Shown here one piece after another: positions 6,740 through 10,210 of a stretch of DNA of 10,210 bases; the stretch's first letter is position 1; each line of letters opens with the position of its first letter. The position numbers and the translations under genes were made by a program. This DNA comes from an uncultured Sutterella sp. (GTDB lineage Bacteria > Pseudomonadota > Gammaproteobacteria > Burkholderiales > Burkholderiaceae_F). Below the pieces are notes generated by a model. That model was given only the letters and a program-made list of their open reading frames with translations. It was not told the origin of the DNA and did no database searches. Where the stretch lies: NCBI GenBank assembly GCA_905198475.1, contig CAJKCQ010000073.1:1-10210 (forward strand), in the 5' to 3' direction.

Positions 6740-7765
6740 ATGGAAAAGAAGAACATCGACTGGTCGAAGCTCGGCTTCGGCTACACGAAGACCGACTACC
6801 GTTGGCAGGCGACCTGGGAGGACGGCAAGTGGACCGAAGACGGCCTCATCACGGATGAGAAGCTGCACCTCCTTGAGTCCGCCTGCGTCTTCCACTATTC
6901 GCAGAGCTGCTTTGAAGGCCTGAAGGCCTACACGACGAAGGAAGGCAAGATCGTCACCTTCCGTCCGGACATGAACGCCCAGCGCATGTTCGACTCCGCC
7001 AAGCGCCTTGAGATGCCGCCGCTCCCGGTCGACACCTTCATCAAGTCGATCGACGAAGTGGTCCGCGCCAACGCCGCCTGGGTTCCGCCCTACGGCACCG
7101 GCTGCTCGCTCTACATCCGTCCGTTCATGATCGGTTCGGGCCCGCAGATCGGCGTCGCCCCAGCTCCGTCCTTCACGTACCGCGTCTTCGTGATGCCGGT
7201 GGGCGCCTACTTCAAGGGCGCCGTGAAGCCCCTGAAGCTCGCGCTCTCCGACTTCGACCGCGCCGCTCCGCACGGCACGGGCAACATCAAGGCCGGCCTC
7301 AACTACGCCATGTCGCTCTACCCGACGATGGAGGCGCACCGCAACGGCTACGCCGAGAACGTTTATCTCGATCCGCAGACGCGCACCTACGTCGAGGAGA
7401 CGGGCGGCGCCAACATCATCTTCGTCGACCAGGACAACAACCTCGTCGTTCCGAAGAGCGACTCGATCCTCCCGTCGATCACCCGCCGCTCGCTCGTCTA
7501 CGTCGGCGAACACTTCCTCGGCCTCAAGGTCGTCGAGCGCAAGGTCCGCTTCGATGAGGTGAAGAACTTCAAGGAATGCGCCCTCTGCGGCACGGCCGCG
7601 GTGCTCGCCCCGGTGGGTCTCATCCACACCCACGAAGGCGACATCGTCTTCCCGTCCGGCATGGAGAAGATGGGCGAGATCTGCGGCAAGCTCCGCAGCA
7701 CGCTCACCGGCATCCAGGACGGCGAGATCGAAGCGCCGGAAGGCTGGATCCGCGAGATCTGCTGA
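6740..7765 (+). CDS. ilvE: Branched-chain amino acid aminotransferase
   Basis: A cytoplasmic PLP-dependent class IV (fold type IV) aminotransferase. It catalyses the last step of Leu, Ile and Val synthesis and the first step of their breakdown, exchanging the amino group with 2-oxoglutarate/glutamate. The 341 residues suit the longer, type II-like bacterial and eukaryotic BCAT group. HYSQSCFEGLKAY (about 53-65) marks the N-terminal domain, and SLYIRPFMIGSG the substrate region. The PLP-binding lysine is K184 in GTGNIKAGLNYA. E220 in VEETGGANIIF should contact the PLP pyridine nitrogen. CALCGTAAVLAPVG carries the Gly-Thr-Ala phosphate-binding turn and a CxxC pair that recalls the redox motif of mammalian BCATs. 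I chose the ATG at 6740 because GGATGG precedes it at suitable spacing. ATGs at 6731 and 6617 are in frame, but the extra residues from 6617 look like translated GC-rich leader. The gene stands alone and looks intact. Confidence 0.93.
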   Translation: MEKKNIDWSKLGFGYTKTDYRWQATWEDGKWTEDGLITDEKLHLLESACVFHYSQSCFEGLKAYTTKEGKIVTFRPDMNAQRMFDSAKRLEMPPLPVDTFIKSIDEVVRANAAWVPPYGTGCSLYIRPFMIGSGPQIGVAPAPSFTYRVFVMPVGAYFKGAVKPLKLALSDFDRAAPHGTGNIKAGLNYAMSLYPTMEAHRNGYAENVYLDPQTRTYVEETGGANIIFVDQDNNLVVPKSDSILPSITRRSLVYVGEHFLGLKVVERKVRFDEVKNFKECALCGTAAVLAPVGLIHTHEGDIVFPSGMEKMGEICGKLRSTLTGIQDGEIEAPEGWIREIC

Positions 7766-7845
7766 TCAGACTATCGGAATATCAGGTAGTTAAAGTAGGG
7801 GGATCAGAAGTCCATACAAATTTCCCTACAGGACGGAGAATAGCA

Positions 7846-7879
7846 AAAGCGCCCGGGGTTGCTAGCCACCGGGCGCTTT
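7846..7879. terminator. Bidirectional terminator between ilvE and the phage cassette
   Basis: AAAGCGCCCGG (7846-7856) pairs perfectly with CCGGGCGCTTT (7869-7879) over a 12-base loop. A residues on one side and T residues on the other allow it to work in both directions. It begins 80 bases after the ilvE stop and lies 14 bases beyond the stop of the leftward phage gene. Confidence 0.8.
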
Positions 7880-7893
7880 CGTGTTGACACGGG

Positions 7894-8097
7894 TCAACGT
7901 AGGGCGATCTTGCCGAACTGCTTCTCCACGTACTCCTCCACCTCCTTTCTTCTCCACCGGGGGCGGCCGAGGATGTGGGCGGGCGGCGGGAACTTGCCGG
8001 CCTTGACACGGTTCGAGATGGTGCGGACCGTCACTTTGAAGGCGGCCGCCACCTGCTTCGGGGTCAGGACTTCGATCGGATCAAACTTCTCTGACAT
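7894..8097 (-). CDS. AlpA/Xis-like helix-turn-helix DNA-binding protein
   Basis: A 67-residue protein with a MerR-like/excisionase (HTH_17) fold: LTPKQVAAAFKVTVRTISNR (about residues 11-30) is the helix-turn-helix, and the following FPPPAHILGRPRWRRKEVEEYV is the wing and trailing helix typical of AlpA- and Xis-type proteins. Such proteins act as phage excisionases or small transcriptional regulators. The ATG at 8097 overlaps the 3' end of the helicase gene by 17 bases. Its ribosome binding site AGGAGG (8107-8102) lies inside helicase coding sequence, so the two are translationally linked. In related phage cassettes an integrase often lies nearby; none is visible here. The frame is intact although its upstream partner is broken. 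The fold is well supported, the role as excisionase is inferred. Confidence 0.8.
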   Translation of the reverse strand: MSEKFDPIEVLTPKQVAAAFKVTVRTISNRVKAGKFPPPAHILGRPRWRRKEVEEYVEKQFGKIALR

Positions 8098-9493
8098 GGT
8101 TCCTCCTCTCCATCAGGAGGTCGAGTACTTCGCGCTTTGTCTCGATGCGCTTCAATACCACCTCCTCGACGGTGTTCTTGGCGATGATGTTGTAGATGAA
8201 GACGGGGCGCTCGTGGCCGGCCTGCTTCTGACGCGTCGGACCGATGCGCTCAACCATCTGGTCGTGCTCCTCGAGGTTCCATCCAGTGGAGTAGAAGACG
8301 AGGATGTTGCCCCCGTCCTGCAGGTTGAGCCCGTGCCCGCATGACGCGGGGTGGGCACAGAGGATAGGAATCTTCCCGGCGTTCCAATCGCGGATGGTCT
8401 GCGGGTCCTTGTCGAGGTGGCGGGCCCTCGGAAACGACTCGAGGATGCGGGCGAGTTCGTACTTGAACTGGTAGGAGACAAGCACTGGCATGCCGGCCGC
8501 CTCTTCGACGACGGACCGCAGGACCTCGATCTTCTCCTCGTGGAGCGGCATGCCGCGCGGCGTGGGGTCCTCGACGTAGAGGAAGCCGCTCGCCACCTGA
8601 AGGAGCTTCTGCGTCTTCACTGCGGCGTTCGCGGCTTCCACCTCGTGGTCGTCGATCTCCGCGTAGAAGTCACGCTCGAGCCGTTTGTAGACGGTGAGCG
8701 CCGGCGTCGGCAGAGAGAACTCGAGATTCCGGACGATAGGCTGCTTGATGTCGAAGTAGTCCTCGGCGTTCACGCGCACCACGAGGTCCTTCACCCGCTC
8801 CTGAATCGCCTTGTCGGTCCACTCGTGGGGGATCCACTGCACGGCATGCGGGTCCGAGCCGACGCGCAGCGGCCGGAAGTAGACCTCCTGGTAGCGGCTC
8901 ATGGTCTTCTCCAACCGCTCGCCGCGGTCGAGGAACCAGAACTGCCCCCAAAGATCAAGCAAGCCGTTCGGCGCGGGCGTGCCCGTGAGCTCGATGAAGC
9001 GGGAGACCCACGGCATGACGGAGGCGAGCGCCTTCGTGCGGACGCCGCCTTGCCGCGTGCGGTAGCTCTTGAGCTTGGTGGACTTGTCGGCGACGATGAT
9101 CTTGAACGGCCACTGCTTACGCTGCCGAAAGTACTGCGTCAACCACGGGATGTTCTCGTAGTTGATGGTGCAGACGTCTGGGAAGCGCCCGTCGTCGCGC
9201 GGAGTCAGTGCGGCCTCCCGTTCGCGGAGCGTACCCGTGAGCGGCTGCACTCACATGTGCGAGAGATGCGCCCACTTCTTCGCCTCGTCCGGCAACGATG
9301 ACCGGGCAACGCGCAGGGGCGCAATCACCAGTGCGGGGCCGCAGCCTTCGAAGTTCTGCAGGTGGTCGATCGCCGTGAGCGTCGAGACCGTCTTGCCCGT
9401 GCCCATGCCCGCCCACACTGCCGCCTTCGGATGCGACAGGATGTGGCCGATGATCTTGAGCTGATAGGGGCGGGGAGTGAAAGCGGCGCTCAT
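8081..9493 (-). pseudogene. Phage SNF2-type helicase with in-frame stop and altered motif II
   Basis: A superfamily 2 (SNF2/DEAD-like) ATPase of the type encoded in phage replication cassettes, probably a helicase or translocase. Translation starts at the ATG at 9493, with GGAGG 7 bases upstream and an ATGA overlap with the preceding gene. Eighty codons run to a TGA at 9253-9251; the same frame continues for 389 more codons to 8081. The family's domains follow in order: Q-motif-like FTPRPYQ (5-11), Walker A AGMGTGKT (28-35), motif II ADKSTKLKS (135-143), motif III LTGTPAPNG, and the C-terminal half with GHGLNLQDGGNILVF and QMVERIGPTRQ. From memory, relatives read HLRV where this reads HM-stop-V, so CGA to TGA is the likely change. 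Motif II normally has Asp-Glu; here codon 9085-9083 is AAG, giving Asp-Lys, which should abolish ATP hydrolysis even if the stop were bypassed. A GTG at 9250 could restart a fragment without Walker A. Confidence 0.88.
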
Positions 9494-9610
9494 GCCTTTG
9501 CCTCCAGGTCCTGTTCCTTCTTCTTCGGGTCGAAGCTCTTCTTGGCAATGACGGCCGCGATGTGGCGGAAGACGTAGCGCACGGACTCCTCCGAGTCGCA
9601 GACGAAGACG
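9490..9610 (-). pseudogene. C-terminal remnant of a phage nuclease gene (VRR-NUC-like)
   Basis: About 38 codons read leftward as PVFVCDSEESVRYVF and on to a Lys/Glu-rich end (…KKKEQDLEAKA) with the stop at 9490-9492, overlapping the helicase ATG. The strand-plus-helix pattern and the position directly before an SNF2-type helicase match the end of VRR-NUC family nucleases of phage replication cassettes, which are thought to cut branched DNA. The catalytic part is absent. Beyond about 9610 the better reading is on the opposite strand, so the gene has been cut there. A leftward frame stays open to 10113, but its sequence there looks like the reverse of the virion gene. The product assignment is tentative. 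Confidence 0.45.
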
Positions 9611-10210
9611 GGGGCGCAGGAGATCGAGGCGGCGGCGAAGAAGACCGCGTGGTCGAGGCAGATGCAGGCGCTCTTTCCGCGCTCGGCGGCCGGCGAGGCC
9701 TTCGGGCAGACCGAGGGCTTCGGCGAGGCCGTGCGGGCGTTCATGCAGAGCCCCGGCGCGATCATGGCGGACATTGGCCCCGAGTCTCTGGTGCAGATGG
9801 CCCCCGCCGCCCCGCTTATGGCGGCGGCCCCGAACGTCGGCCTTGCGTCGGTGATCGCGGGCGTCAACTCGTTCACGCAGGACAAGGGTTCGTCCTTCCT
9901 CGAGAATCTTGACGGCGTGGACTTCTCCGACCCTGCGGCGATCCAGAGCTTCTTCACCAATACGGCAAACGCTGAGGCCATTGCCGACGCCGAGACGAAG
10001 GCAAGCCGCCACGCGCTGGGTGTGGGCCTTTTTGATGCGGCCTCTCTCGGTGTGGCGTCGAAGACGCTCATCCCGCGCGCAGTCTCACGCAGTCTCCTCG
10101 ACACCGCGGCCAAGCGTGAGCTCGCGAATGCCGCGGTCCAGATGCCCGTGCAGGGCAGGGCGAACGGGCAAGAATACTGGTACCTGAAGTTTACTTCAGC
10201 CAGCCTAGAG
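9602..10210 (+). pseudogene. Internal fragment of a large phage virion/ejection protein
   Basis: A rightward frame is open from 9578 (after a TAG at 9575-9577) to the window edge, with no start signal. Coherent protein-like sequence runs from about 9602: Ala-rich helical segments such as EIEAAAKKTAWSRQMQALF, then GFGEAVRAFMQSPGAIMADI, MAPAAPLMAAAPNVGLASVI, FSDPAAIQSFFTNTANAEAI and HALGVGLFDAASLGVASKTL. This style recalls the middle of the very long internal virion, ejection or polyvalent proteins of podovirus-like prophages, which cross the cell envelope at infection. It abuts the nuclease remnant head-on, so both genes must have been cut by a rearrangement. The last 18 or so residues (after QMPVQ, about 10154) look unlike the rest and may belong to another joined segment. 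The family is inferred from general character only. Confidence 0.5.
10177..10203. repeat. Imperfect inverted repeat at the window edge
   Basis: CTGG (10177-10180) and TGAAG (10185-10189) pair with CTTCA (10194-10198) and CCAG (10200-10203) around a TTTA loop. The surrounding bases are AT-richer than the adjoining virion-gene fragment. It could be the edge of an inserted element or chance. Confidence 0.3.

Larger units (their letters stand above)
7894..10210 (-). mobile_element. Decayed prophage segment, extends past window
   Basis: The AlpA/Xis-like gene, SNF2-type helicase and VRR-NUC-like gene are packed with overlapping ends in the order known from temperate phage replication cassettes. 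Next to them is part of a large virion protein on the opposite strand. Two of the genes are cut off at a shared junction near 9600, and the helicase carries an internal stop. The left limit is not defined by an attachment site; the host part ends somewhere between the ilvE stop (7765) and 7893. The right limit lies beyond the window. Confidence 0.75.

Noticed and set aside
6485..7633. 382-codon leftward open frame
   Set aside because: It is antisense to ilvE; only the plus strand carries aminotransferase motifs.
8351..9301. 316-codon rightward open frame in the prophage
   Set aside because: It is antisense to the helicase, whose motifs are clear on the minus strand.
9494..10012. N-terminal extension of the helicase frame
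   Set aside because: The ATG at 9493 has an ideal ribosome binding site and family-like N-terminus; the upstream frame is Arg/Gly/Leu-rich and antisense to the virion-protein fragment.
1..10210. tRNA, rRNA, CRISPR array or long tandem repeats
   Set aside because: I looked for cloverleaf ends, conserved rRNA stretches and regularly spaced repeats and saw none; a covariance-model scan would be needed to exclude small RNAs.

Overview
The window looks like a chromosomal segment of a GC-rich proteobacterium with the relic of a temperate phage at its right end. The YbaL-type antiporter and the CusA-type metal pump both resemble their enterobacterial counterparts closely. A gut-associated Betaproteobacterium of the Sutterellaceae type would fit, but that is inference; no ribosomal or other taxonomic marker is present.

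Left part (1-3826). A family 2 glycosyltransferase with a long Lys/Pro/Ala-rich C-terminal linker is read leftward and leaves the window. A YbaL/Kef-type monovalent cation:proton antiporter is read rightward, divergent from it. The antiporter ends at a clear intrinsic terminator (3477-3508). A gene-poor stretch follows, and then a strong hairpin (3764-3801) that closes the next, convergent gene.

Middle (3827-7765). A CusA-family heavy-metal RND pump is read leftward but has lost about 285 N-terminal residues. The rest is almost colinear with E. coli CusA and keeps the three metal-binding methionines and the proton-relay residues. Just upstream a good ribosome binding site and ATG survive, but they open a different reading frame, which suggests a deletion fused the start of one gene to the interior of another. 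An AT-richer intergenic stretch of about 530 bases holds four copies of a GCRTTRAT octamer and a leftward terminator-like hairpin. An intact branched-chain amino acid aminotransferase (ilvE) then runs rightward and ends before a strong bidirectional terminator (7846-7879).

Right part (7894-10210). This is a phage replication cassette read leftward: the end of a VRR-NUC-like nuclease gene, an SNF2-type helicase, and a small AlpA/Xis-like DNA-binding protein. The cassette is decaying. The helicase has an in-frame TGA after codon 80, and its motif II glutamate is replaced by lysine. The nuclease is cut off about 40 codons from its end, where a piece of a large phage virion or ejection protein begins on the opposite strand. 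No integrase is visible.

I do not see a novel multi-gene system. The most informative signals are the two decayed loci (metal pump and prophage), the degenerate nucleotide-binding motif and long tail of the antiporter, and the octamer cluster upstream of ilvE. There are no tRNA, rRNA or CRISPR features that I can support.
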